NCBI GenBank assembly: GCA_002363125.1
Contig: DEWE01000006.1
Span: forward strand, 3,231 to 11,644
Origin: Candidatus Saccharibacteria bacterium UBA3218
GTDB taxonomy: Bacteria; Patescibacteriota; Saccharimonadia; Saccharimonadales; Saccharimonadaceae
Direction: 5' to 3'
DNA length: 8,414 bases
Position 1 is the first letter of the stretch. The number at the start of each line of letters is the position of its first letter. The notes beneath the pieces were generated by a model, which was not told the DNA's origin, did no database searches, and saw only the letters and a list, made by a program, of their open reading frames with translations. Positions 1-5,404 of this stretch are shown here, in pieces. A program made the position numbers and the translations under genes.

Positions 1-20
1 GGGGGGGGGGGGGGGGGGGG
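1..20. other. Poly-G run, probable artefact at contig end
   Basis: Exactly 20 consecutive G residues open the window and change abruptly to AT-rich DNA at base 21. Pure poly-G is the classic no-signal product of two-colour sequencing chemistry and tends to survive at contig ends. Nothing else in the window resembles it. I read it as non-biological, and it means the natural upstream region of the first gene is missing. Confidence 0.8.
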
Positions 21-72
21 TAAAATTAAAACATAAACACTATTTAAGCCATATATGCGCATAAGGTAAAAA

Positions 73-1578
73 ATGGAACACCTAAAACTAAAACTAACTT
101 TGCTGGAAGAATCAATACTAGTTCCAAATACTGGTCGTTTCACAAACAATAGTTCCAGCGCAACATATAACATTATTGCAATAACTATAATCATTGCAAT
201 GCTTACTTTTCTAACTTGGTTAGTAGTAAGAAATATAAGAAGGAATAAAGGCTCTAAATTAGTTTCTATAGTTGTCTTATTTGTTCTATTTGGAGCAATA
301 GGAATTCTAATAGGTAATAGCTCTGCCATAAATGATTATGCTCCTATTCAAGTAACAGAAGAATTAGTAATTGGCGGAGAAGTAACTGATGCTGCATTCT
401 TTTCTGGCAAAGCAAACGTAAAGATGCTAGAAGCTACAAGCTATGGTTATGAACTATATGCTCTAGCAGATAGTCCTAAGTTCACTCCAGAAACAGAAGG
501 AAATAAAACAGTCATTAAAGCTATCTCTGAGCCTGGCGCATTAGCTACTAATACTTATGGCTTTACCTTTGAAACTAACGCTAAAGCAGAGGATGCTGTA
601 TGGTACCCACTGAGTGAAGTAGCAAGCATGATAGATTCCTATAGTATTGCTACTGCAGCTGATAAAACAACTGGTATTTACTTTGGTGTGTTAGTAGATG
701 AAACAGCTGAACCAGATACTTATACATTAGATATAGACTTCTATGCCACTAAGAAAGCTGCTTCTATTGGTGCTCTAACCTACATGCAAGACTTTAAAAC
801 CCTTTCTGATACTGACAAAGCCTTAGTACTGAGTTCCATGACTCTAAATACACAATACACTCTCCTAGATAGTCGTGATGATAAAGAATATTACATTGCT
901 AAACTTGCAGATGGCAATGTTTGGATGACACAGAATCTAGACCACGACATAGTCACTACAGAGAACTTCTACACTCCAGACAATACTGATATCCCAGCTA
1001 ATTGGACAGCTAGTGCGGAGACTTATACTGATAGTAGTTGGGATTCTTCCAATACTACGCCGGAGTCCTATAATCCTGGAGAGAAATGTTGGAATGAAAG
1101 CATAAGATCAGATACTGGGGGTACCATAAGTAATTCGACTATCTCGTGTGATGAGACTGATGCTAATAAGCATTATGCATTGGGTAACTATTATAACTGG
1201 ACCGCAGCTGTAGCTATAAATGATTCCAGTAGTTATACCACTAGTTATGACGTAGATCAATCTATTTGTCCTGCAGGCTGGAGACTGCCTACTAATACTG
1301 GAGATGAATCTTTCCAGAGCTTAGTCGATACGCTTGACCTTAATTTAAATAACATTCAGGATGAACCAGTTTACTTTACGTTCGGCAGTGTATGGACGGG
1401 TAGCATTTATAGAATGGGTAACCGTGGCTATTACTGGTCTAGCGTAGCTAATAATACTGGTAGTTCTATGGGATTTATCTTTATCCATGCTATTCCGCCA
1501 AATGGTTATGATACATTTAATCCTCACCAGAATCCGACGCGTTCGACTGGCCTTTCGGTGCGTTGTTTACTTAGATAG
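73..1578 (+). CDS. Membrane-anchored FISUMP-domain surface protein with N-terminal VPNTG motif
   Basis: 501 residues. The C-terminal part (about 260-501) carries hallmarks of the Fibrobacter succinogenes major paralogous (FISUMP) domain: LADGNVWMTQNLD (278-290), CPAGWRLPT (399-407), YYWSSV (453-458) and a C-terminal LSVRCLL. The cysteines at 339, 359, 399 and 498 could form disulfides outside the cell. Residues about 95-235 look like an all-beta segment. The N-terminus has two hydrophobic helices (about 33-52 and 63-81) split by the basic loop RNIRRNKGSK. By the positive-inside rule both ends lie outside. Ahead of helix 1 is VPNTG (17-21), so motif, helix and basic tail together look like a sortase sorting signal placed at the wrong end. 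The start is set by an in-frame TAA at 67-69 and an AAGG at 63-66, six bases before ATG. FISUMP function is unknown; a surface or adhesive role is inferred. Its base skew differs from the next genes. Confidence 0.85.
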   Translation: MEHLKLKLTLLEESILVPNTGRFTNNSSSATYNIIAITIIIAMLTFLTWLVVRNIRRNKGSKLVSIVVLFVLFGAIGILIGNSSAINDYAPIQVTEELVIGGEVTDAAFFSGKANVKMLEATSYGYELYALADSPKFTPETEGNKTVIKAISEPGALATNTYGFTFETNAKAEDAVWYPLSEVASMIDSYSIATAADKTTGIYFGVLVDETAEPDTYTLDIDFYATKKAASIGALTYMQDFKTLSDTDKALVLSSMTLNTQYTLLDSRDDKEYYIAKLADGNVWMTQNLDHDIVTTENFYTPDNTDIPANWTASAETYTDSSWDSSNTTPESYNPGEKCWNESIRSDTGGTISNSTISCDETDANKHYALGNYYNWTAAVAINDSSSYTTSYDVDQSICPAGWRLPTNTGDESFQSLVDTLDLNLNNIQDEPVYFTFGSVWTGSIYRMGNRGYYWSSVANNTGSSMGFIFIHAIPPNGYDTFNPHQNPTRSTGLSVRCLLR

Positions 1579-1591
1579 ATTTTGCTAAAAT
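1563..1591 (+). promoter_or_regulatory. Probable leaderless promoter of rnhB-yraN
   Basis: An extended -10 (TGC TAAAAT, hexamer 1586-1591) lies 17 bp after a weak -35 (TTGTTT, 1563-1568), inside the last codons and just past the stop of the FISUMP gene. Only 6 bases separate the -10 from the ATG at 1598, so transcription would begin at or next to the start codon. No Shine-Dalgarno sequence is present, which fits a leaderless mRNA. Confidence 0.6.
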
Positions 1592-1597
1592 AGCCTT

Positions 1598-2551
1598 ATG
1601 GCGATTTTGGGGATAGATGAAGTTGGGCGCGGACCCCTAGCTGGTCCGCTTGTTGTTGGGGCGGTGATTTTGCCAGAGGAAGAAAAAGATTGGTTTTTGG
1701 AATTAAAAGATTCCAAGAAGCTATCTTTTAAGAAAAGAGAAATTTTGAACGAGATTATTTTGAGAGAGGCTTCTGTGGGGCTTGGATGGGTATCTAATTT
1801 GGAAATAGATGAAGTGGGGATTGCGGAGGCTTTGAGGCTAGCGACTAAAAGAGCCGTGAAGTCAGTTCAGAGCCTTCACAGACCTTTTTCACAGATAATA
1901 ATTGATGGAAAAGTGAATTTTCTTGCTGGAACTTCGCTTGAAAGATATGTCTCTACACTAGTAAAAGCGGATGATTTGATAAGGGAGGTTTCGGCGGCAT
2001 CTATTGTAGCGAAGCAGGCGCGAGATAAATATATGATAAGTATCGCGACGAAATATCCGGAGTATGGATTTGAAAAACATGTTGGTTATGGGACTTCTGC
2101 ACACAGGAAGGCGATAGAAAAATTTGGAATTTGCCCGGAACACCGGAGGAGCTTTGAGCCGTGTAAGAGTTTGACTGGATTTTGCGGTGAGGTTGCGTCT
2201 AAAAAGAATACGACGAAAATTGGACAGCGTGGTGAGGAAGCGGTGGCAGAATATTTGATCCGGCAAGGACACGAAATTTTGGAGAGAAATTTCAAGAATT
2301 ATTTTTATGAGATTGATATTGTATCTAAGTTAGGGGATAAAATTTATTTTACTGAGGTAAAGTATCGGAAGAATGGGGATTTTGGTGGTGGAATTTTTGC
2401 GGTTGACGAGAAAAAACAAAAAAAGATGCGATATGGAGCGGAATCGTTTTTGAATTACAGGAAAGAATTTGGTGATTTAAATCCGACTTTAGCAGTGGCG
2501 GATGTGGCGGGGGAAGATTTTGTTGTGAAGGATTGGTTTGAGATTATCTAA
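1598..2551 (+). CDS. rnhB: Ribonuclease HII fused to a YraN (UPF0102) nuclease-like domain
   Basis: 317 residues in one uninterrupted frame. Residues 1-190 are RNase HII, which nicks RNA in RNA-DNA hybrids and starts removal of misincorporated ribonucleotides. Motif I is GIDEVGRGPLAGP (5-17, acids D7 and E8); a third acid is D103 in IIDG, and the fourth is D125 in KADD, followed by SAASIVAK (132-139) and RD (142-143). Residues about 207-317 match YraN/UPF0102: GQRGEEAVAEYL (209-220), EID (238-240) and FTEVKYR (251-257), a PD-(D/E)xK-like core. RNase HII is usually about 200 residues and YraN about 115, so the length equals both. The two genes are neighbours in many bacteria, and here they are joined through a short linker (about 191-206) with no internal ATG at the junction. 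YraN function is not firmly established; a role in DNA processing or repair is inferred. The last bases overlap the end of ychF on the other strand. Confidence 0.93.
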   Translation: MAILGIDEVGRGPLAGPLVVGAVILPEEEKDWFLELKDSKKLSFKKREILNEIILREASVGLGWVSNLEIDEVGIAEALRLATKRAVKSVQSLHRPFSQIIIDGKVNFLAGTSLERYVSTLVKADDLIREVSAASIVAKQARDKYMISIATKYPEYGFEKHVGYGTSAHRKAIEKFGICPEHRRSFEPCKSLTGFCGEVASKKNTTKIGQRGEEAVAEYLIRQGHEILERNFKNYFYEIDIVSKLGDKIYFTEVKYRKNGDFGGGIFAVDEKKQKKMRYGAESFLNYRKEFGDLNPTLAVADVAGEDFVVKDWFEII

Positions 2552-3537
2552 ACGTTAAATTTAAATTCTACGACATCGCCGTCTTGCATGACGTAGGTTT
2601 TACCTTCAGTACGAAGTTTGCCGGCGGCTCTTACGGCTTGCTCGGAGCCGAGTGTTTTAAGGTCATTGAAATTACAAATGCTAGCTGCAATAAAACCACG
2701 CTCAAAATCGGTATGAATAGTGCCGGCGGCTTCTGGTGCGGTGGAACCTTTTTTGATAGTCCAGGCGCGACATTCTTTTTTGCCAGCAGTAAGGAAGGAT
2801 TGGAGTCCGAGGGTGTCGTAGGCGGCTTTGATAAGTTCACCAAGAGCATCGTCTTTTACGCCGTAGCTTTCTAGAAATTCTTTGCGTTCTTTGCGATCCA
2901 TACCGGACATTTCTTCTTCGAGCTTGGCGTTGACGAAGATGGCCGGAGACGGTTTTACGAGATCTTTTAGTTTGGTTTGGAGATCTGTGTCGGTGAGGCC
3001 TTGCTCGTCTACATTAAACATGTAAATAACTGGCTTATCTGTGAGATAGGGGATATTTTCGTCTGCGGGATCTTTTTTGCGTTTGGCTTCTATTTTGGCC
3101 TTGGTTTCGTCGTCTGCTAATTGTAGTTCCAAGTTGATGATATCAATGTCATCTTTGGCTTGGGCGACGATGTCTTCTTCGATTTTGTTGTCTGCGCGAA
3201 CAATATCGTTGTTTTTGAAAGCGCGGACAACGTGACAAATGGCCTGACATTCGCGGATATGGGCAAGGAATTTATTGCCGAGACCTTCGCCTTTAGAGGC
3301 ACCTTGGACTAATCCGGCGATATCGACAAATTCTACGGTAGCGGGGACGATTTTGTCCGTTTCGTACATTTTAGCGAGTACGTCTAGGCGCTCATCTGGG
3401 ACTGGCACAATTCCGACATTTGGTTCGATAGTAGCAAAAGGATAATTGGCGGCAAGTGCGCCAGCGTTGGTAAGTGCGTTGAATAATGTCGATTTACCGA
3501 CGTTTGGCAGACCGACGATTCCAATCTTTAAATTCAT
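2548..3537 (-). CDS. ychF: Redox/translation-associated P-loop ATPase YchF (Obg family)
   Basis: 329 residues from the chosen ATG. It is a universal Obg-family P-loop NTPase that prefers ATP and associates with ribosomes. G1 is GLPNVGKST (9-17), G3 is DIAGL (72-76), and the G4 position reads NVDE (175-178) instead of NKxD, the known cause of ATP preference in YchF. RAWTIKKGSTAPEAAGTIHT (257-276) and the C-terminal end DGDVVEFKFNV belong to the TGS domain. Family members are usually about 360 residues. The deficit maps to the helical arm, where about 31 residues separate ELQLAD (137-142) from KPVIYMF instead of the roughly 65-70 I recall for E. coli. A TTG two codons upstream (3543) keeps the frame open, but ATG 3537 matches the family N-terminus and has AGG six bases upstream. 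The stop TAG (2550-2548) overlaps the TAA of the convergent rnhB gene, and no terminator is visible between them. Confidence 0.95.
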   Translation of the reverse strand: MNLKIGIVGLPNVGKSTLFNALTNAGALAANYPFATIEPNVGIVPVPDERLDVLAKMYETDKIVPATVEFVDIAGLVQGASKGEGLGNKFLAHIRECQAICHVVRAFKNNDIVRADNKIEEDIVAQAKDDIDIINLELQLADDETKAKIEAKRKKDPADENIPYLTDKPVIYMFNVDEQGLTDTDLQTKLKDLVKPSPAIFVNAKLEEEMSGMDRKERKEFLESYGVKDDALGELIKAAYDTLGLQSFLTAGKKECRAWTIKKGSTAPEAAGTIHTDFERGFIAASICNFNDLKTLGSEQAVRAAGKLRTEGKTYVMQDGDVVEFKFNV

Positions 3538-3569
3538 AACCAACCTGTGTATCTATTATTGTTGATATA

Positions 3570-3578
3570 ATTATAACA
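3570..3578 (-). promoter_or_regulatory. Extended -10 promoter of ychF
   Basis: Read on the minus strand, TGT TATAAT gives a perfect extended -10 with its hexamer at 3575-3570. No good -35 is visible, which an extended -10 can tolerate. The expected start is near 3563, giving a leader of about 25 nt that contains the AGG before ATG 3537. ychF is therefore read with a leader, unlike several neighbours. Confidence 0.6.
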
Positions 3579-3590
3579 TAATTTGTTATA
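3572..3590. repeat. Perfect 7-bp inverted repeat spanning both divergent -10 boxes
   Basis: TATAACA (3572-3578) and TGTTATA (3584-3590) form a perfect dyad around TAATT. It overlaps the -10 of ychF on one strand and the -10 of the small membrane protein gene on the other. It may be an operator, or simply two back-to-back extended -10 elements, since each arm reads TGTTATA towards its own gene. Confidence 0.5.
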
Positions 3591-3594
3591 TAAT
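3589..3594 (+). promoter_or_regulatory. -10 box giving a leaderless start for the 88-residue membrane protein
   Basis: TATAAT at 3589-3594 ends 7 bases before ATG 3602, so the transcript should begin at the start codon. An AAGG at 3597-3600 is only one base from the ATG, too close to act as a ribosome binding site. No convincing -35 at 16-18 bp; TTGATA (3562-3567) is 21 bp away. Confidence 0.55.
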
Positions 3595-3601
3595 ATAAGG
3601 T

Positions 3602-3868
3602 ATGGATAATGAAAAAATTGAGACTGAAATTAAAAATATTAAGGCTCGTAATGCACGAGTTGAGCTAGATAAAAAATGGGAGACCTCATGGACTCGTAGA
3701 TTTTGTATTTGTGTTCTTACTTATATTGTCGTGGTAATTTATAGTTTTACAATTCAACAGGTTTCTAATGTTTTTCTATCTTCGCTAGTACCAGTGATTG
3801 GCTTTACTCTTTCGACACTTTCTCTCGGTTTTGTAAGGAAAATCTGGGAAGGGAAAATTAAGAAATAG
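3602..3868 (+). CDS. Small two-helix membrane protein, unknown function
   Basis: 88 residues. The N-terminus is a charged, probably helical cytoplasmic stretch (MDNEKIETEIKNIKARNAR and on to about 24). A segment KKWETSWTRR (24-33) leads into hydrophobic helix 1 (about 34-51), a short loop, and helix 2 (about 57-77) containing SSLVPVIGFTLSTLSLGF, ending in a basic tail (VRKIWEGKIKK). The WETSWTRR and PVIGFxLSTL stretches resemble small uncharacterised membrane proteins I associate with CPR and some other bacteria, but I cannot name a family or a function. Both termini are probably cytoplasmic. The gene diverges from ychF, and the Nudix gene follows 17 bases after its stop, so the two may share a transcript. 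Confidence 0.75.
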   Translation: MDNEKIETEIKNIKARNARVELDKKWETSWTRRFCICVLTYIVVVIYSFTIQQVSNVFLSSLVPVIGFTLSTLSLGFVRKIWEGKIKK

Positions 3869-3872
3869 AGTT

Positions 3873-3878
3873 TATAAT
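3873..3878 (+). promoter_or_regulatory. -10 box that decides the Nudix start
   Basis: TATAAT at 3873-3878 lies just past the upstream stop codon (3866-3868). It contains the first in-frame ATG (3877), which would therefore be absent from its transcript. The next ATG, at 3886, is exactly 7 bases after the box, the same spacing as at two other genes in the window. No -35 is visible. Confidence 0.5.
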
Positions 3879-3885
3879 GCAAACT

Positions 3886-4305
3886 ATGAAAAGAGAGAAA
3901 AGTTGCGGGTGTATTATTCTGAAGGACGATAGAGTACTTTTGATTGGGTCTAGGGATAGTGAAGGCAAATTGTACTGGTCGTTTCCGAAAGGTCATCAAG
4001 AAGATGGTGAAACTGATACCGAAACCGCAATCAGGGAGACGAAGGAAGAGGTTGGTTTGGATACCGAAATCGTTGATGAAAAACCGATTAAGACTTGGCA
4101 TTTGGTGCATGGCGGGACTGTACATAAAGATATATTGTTATTTATTGCTAAACCTTTAGGCGGTGAAATAAAAATGCAGGAAGAGGAAGTTGAAAAAGTT
4201 GAGTGGGTACAGGTTGATGAAGCTGGTAAGTATTTTGACGATTATTATAGTAGCGCCTGGGAAGAATTAATGAATAGATTAAAGAGGCCATATATTAATT
4301 ATTGA
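3886..4305 (+). CDS. Nudix hydrolase, Ap4A hydrolase/MutT-like
   Basis: 139 residues from ATG 3886. The Nudix box is complete at 36-58: G36, E42, then RETKEEVGL (50-58) with E51, E54 and E55 as metal-binding acids. The usual hydrophobic residue after RE is a threonine (T52). The preceding YWSFPKGHQEDGE (30-42) and the N-terminal SCGCIIL (6-12) resemble bis(5'-nucleosyl)-tetraphosphatases, which cleave Ap4A, more than classical MutT. Nudix specificity is hard to read from sequence, so cleanup of oxidised nucleotides or another NDP-X substrate stays possible. The enzyme is expected in the cytoplasm, using Mg2+. A start three codons upstream (3877) is open but lies inside the -10 box and has no ribosome binding site. 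The stop is TGA (4303-4305), evidence for the standard code. If the 3602 promoter reads through, the gene is also made as the second cistron. Confidence 0.9.
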   Translation: MKREKSCGCIILKDDRVLLIGSRDSEGKLYWSFPKGHQEDGETDTETAIRETKEEVGLDTEIVDEKPIKTWHLVHGGTVHKDILLFIAKPLGGEIKMQEEEVEKVEWVQVDEAGKYFDDYYSSAWEELMNRLKRPYINY

Positions 4306-4307
4306 AT

Positions 4308-4341
4308 AAAAAAATGCCACCGGCGGAGCCGATGGCGGTGG
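4308..4341 (-). terminator. Intrinsic terminator of the minus-strand orphan gene
   Basis: On the minus strand a GC-rich hairpin (CCACCG 4341-4336 with CGGTGG 4322-4317, plus possible inner pairing) begins one base after the TAA of the 98-residue gene. It is followed, two bases later, by seven T residues (4314-4308). On the plus strand the same hairpin is followed only by TTT, so it may weakly stop Nudix transcription too. Confidence 0.8.
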
Positions 4342-4342
4342 T

Positions 4343-4639
4343 TTAGTGCCCCCAGGGATATATGAAATCTTCGTAGTCTATCCAGCCGTTGGTCTCGTCG
4401 TAGACAGAGTACCTTATTTTGGTGACTAGGCGTTGAGACTTATCTATATCGTGGGAGATATTGATTGTTTCAAGGCCAGTTAATTCTATAGCCTCATTTA
4501 TTTTCGTGCGACCTTCTTCACTATGCGGCGATAGGTCGCTGCCTTCATCGAAAAGCTTTTCCAGTAGAAAGTTTATTCTTTCTGTATTGGTTGGCGTTTT
4601 CGTGGAGGCCATCTGGAGTTTTAATATGATATCACCCAT
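4343..4639 (-). CDS. Orphan 98-residue protein behind a structured leader
   Basis: I do not recognise this protein. From ATG 4639 it has 98 residues, is acidic overall, lacks signal peptide, membrane segment or cysteine, and ends in an aromatic tail (GWIDYEDFIYPWGH). The middle (about 20-55: ERINFLLEKLF, then EEGRTKINEAIELTG) looks helical and the last 40 residues look like beta strands (TKIRYSVYDE). The frame is open back to a GTG at 4690 and includes an ATG at 4654. I chose 4639 because GGAGG (4652-4648) sits 8 bases upstream, and because the longer version would translate through two perfect hairpins. It has its own consensus promoter and terminator, so it is a single-gene unit. It diverges from the 158-residue orphan gene. 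Confidence 0.65.
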   Translation of the reverse strand: MGDIILKLQMASTKTPTNTERINFLLEKLFDEGSDLSPHSEEGRTKINEAIELTGLETINISHDIDKSQRLVTKIRYSVYDETNGWIDYEDFIYPWGH

Positions 4640-4718
4640 ATTCTCAACCTCCATATCCGAAGCCGTATAACTTACGGTGGGTCTTCCCACACTTCAGATT
4701 AGTAGCTAGAAGCCACCT
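4640..4718 (-). promoter_or_regulatory. Structured 5' leader of the 98-residue gene, candidate cis-regulatory RNA
   Basis: The predicted transcript starts near 4718 and runs about 79 nt before the ATG. Two perfect hairpins stand directly next to each other: GTGGG-AAGA-CCCAC (4690-4677) and CGTA-AGTTA-TACG (4676-4664). A weaker CTTC/GAAG stem (4712-4709 with 4695-4692) lies upstream. The first bases, GGTGG (4717-4713), could instead pair with CCACC (4680-4676), which would break the two perfect hairpins and suggests two alternative folds. GGAGG (4652-4648) follows the last hairpin. I do not recognise a known riboswitch. Confidence 0.45.
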
Positions 4719-4724
4719 CTTTTA

Positions 4725-4753
4725 ATTATATCATAGATTTCTATCTTTGTCAA
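4725..4753 (-). promoter_or_regulatory. Consensus sigma70 promoter of the 98-residue gene
   Basis: On the minus strand a perfect -35 (TTGACA, 4753-4748) lies 17 bp before a perfect -10 (TATAAT, 4730-4725), which also has the extended TGA. This is the best promoter in the window, so the short orphan gene, or its leader RNA, should be strongly transcribed unless repressed. Confidence 0.85.
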
Positions 4754-4770
4754 TTATACTCCTTGTGTAC

Positions 4771-4799
4771 TTGATTTTTTGTATTAAAAATGTTAAAAT
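4771..4799 (+). promoter_or_regulatory. Promoter of the 158-residue orphan gene
   Basis: A -35 TTGATT (4771-4776) is followed after 17 bp by an extended -10 (TGT TAAAAT, hexamer 4794-4799). Transcription should start near 4806, giving a leader of about 45 nt with a strong Shine-Dalgarno. Its -35 faces the minus-strand -35 (4753-4748) across only 17 bp (4754-4770), so one bound protein could affect both promoters. Confidence 0.75.
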
Positions 4800-4850
4800 T
4801 AAAGTAATAGGTGTTGCTAAGTTCTTTAATAATAAAAAGGGGGTTTTGTG

Positions 4851-5327
4851 ATGAAACTTAAGATGGGTAATAAAGTATTTTTGCAGAAATATGAATTATC
4901 TAACATGATGAAGAAACCAGAATGTTACCCTGGTAGTATACTCGATGAAGCTTTTAGATATAAGCCGTTTAAGGCGCTTGAGTATCGCGAAGACGTTGAG
5001 TTTAAGTATGTTTTTGAGGAACCTAATAACGTGAAATGGCTAATGAAGCAGGACTGGATCGTAGATTATCGTACTATTTCGAACCACTCTCTCCCTTATT
5101 TAGTGGATATGGTAAGGGATTCAAAGCGGTATCATGCTATTCGTGTTGATCGTTTCAATGCTATGCCCGGGCTTTATCGTAAGATTTTCTGGTGGGCTTA
5201 TAGCAGAAAGTTCGCTAGAGAAGAATTTCAGATAGCATCTATTCTTACGATGATAAACTATTTGAATCACAAGATTGAGTTTGTTTTCCCTGATGGGTTC
5301 GACAACACCTATAAAAAGCGCTCGTGA
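4851..5327 (+). CDS. Orphan 158-residue protein, unknown function
   Basis: I do not recognise this protein. It has 158 residues, with one cysteine (C25), no signal peptide and no membrane segment. It is rich in aromatic and basic residues, for example YRKIFWWAYSRKFAREEF (109-126), and looks like a soluble alpha/beta protein. The start is ATG 4851: AAGGGGG (4837-4843) is 7 bases upstream. An in-frame GTG at 4848 is possible but less well spaced. The stop TGA (5325-5327) is buried in the stem of the terminator, so the last codons double as the hairpin. The gene forms a single-gene unit that diverges from the 98-residue orphan. Two small unknown genes with back-to-back promoters raise the possibility of a joint function, which nothing in the protein sequences proves. 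Confidence 0.75.
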   Translation: MKLKMGNKVFLQKYELSNMMKKPECYPGSILDEAFRYKPFKALEYREDVEFKYVFEEPNNVKWLMKQDWIVDYRTISNHSLPYLVDMVRDSKRYHAIRVDRFNAMPGLYRKIFWWAYSRKFAREEFQIASILTMINYLNHKIEFVFPDGFDNTYKKRS

Positions 5328-5344
5328 TTTCACGGGTGCTTTTT
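5317..5344 (+). terminator. Strong intrinsic terminator overlapping the stop codon
   Basis: AGCGCTCGTG (5317-5326) pairs along all 10 positions, with two G-T wobbles, with CACGGGTGCT (5331-5340) around an ATTT loop. A run of five T residues follows (5340-5344) and five A residues lie upstream (5313-5317). The stop TGA of the 158-residue gene is within the stem and loop. Confidence 0.9.
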
Positions 5345-5367
5345 CTTGGCTGGTGCGAATGCAATAA

Positions 5368-5397
5368 TTGTGATTTCGGATTAAATTGGGTTATAAT
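5368..5397 (+). promoter_or_regulatory. Leaderless promoter of the zincin/acidic/nuclease operon
   Basis: A -35-like TTGTGA (5368-5373) lies 18 bp before TATAAT (5392-5397). The box ends exactly 7 bases before ATG 5405, so the mRNA should begin at or next to that start codon, with no Shine-Dalgarno. This sets the start against two GTG codons (5399, 5402) and an ATG at 5396 that overlaps the box. Confidence 0.6.
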
Positions 5398-5404
5398 GGT
5401 GGTG

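Noticed and set aside
1..20. Poly-G tract as a G-quadruplex or phase-variable repeat
   Set aside because: It is exactly 20 G at the first bases of the window with no flanking context, which fits a sequencing or contig-end artefact much better than biology.
21..26. TAAAAT as the -10 of the FISUMP gene
   Set aside because: It touches the poly-G artefact, so the -35 cannot be judged, and the true upstream DNA is missing.
54..62. ATGCGCAT palindrome as an operator before the FISUMP gene
   Set aside because: It is a single 8-bp palindrome without a second copy, and too short to stand out from chance.
1345..1527. 60-codon minus-strand frame inside the FISUMP gene
   Set aside because: It is antisense to a conserved domain, has no ribosome binding site or promoter, and codes for no recognisable motif.
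2584..2874. 96-codon plus-strand frame opposite ychF
   Set aside because: It is a shadow of the conserved YchF coding sequence with low-complexity glycine and phenylalanine content.
4690..4718. PreQ1-I riboswitch-like bases (CTTCTAGCTACTAA on the minus strand)
   Set aside because: There is some resemblance to the class I loop, but the required P1 stem and pseudoknot do not form in the right order, and no queuosine gene is nearby.
5324..5404. N-terminal extension of the zincin-like protein (27 codons)
   Set aside because: It would start inside the terminator stem and run through the promoter; the cysteine-rich extension is unlike a signal anchor, and TATAAT-N7-ATG supports 5405.
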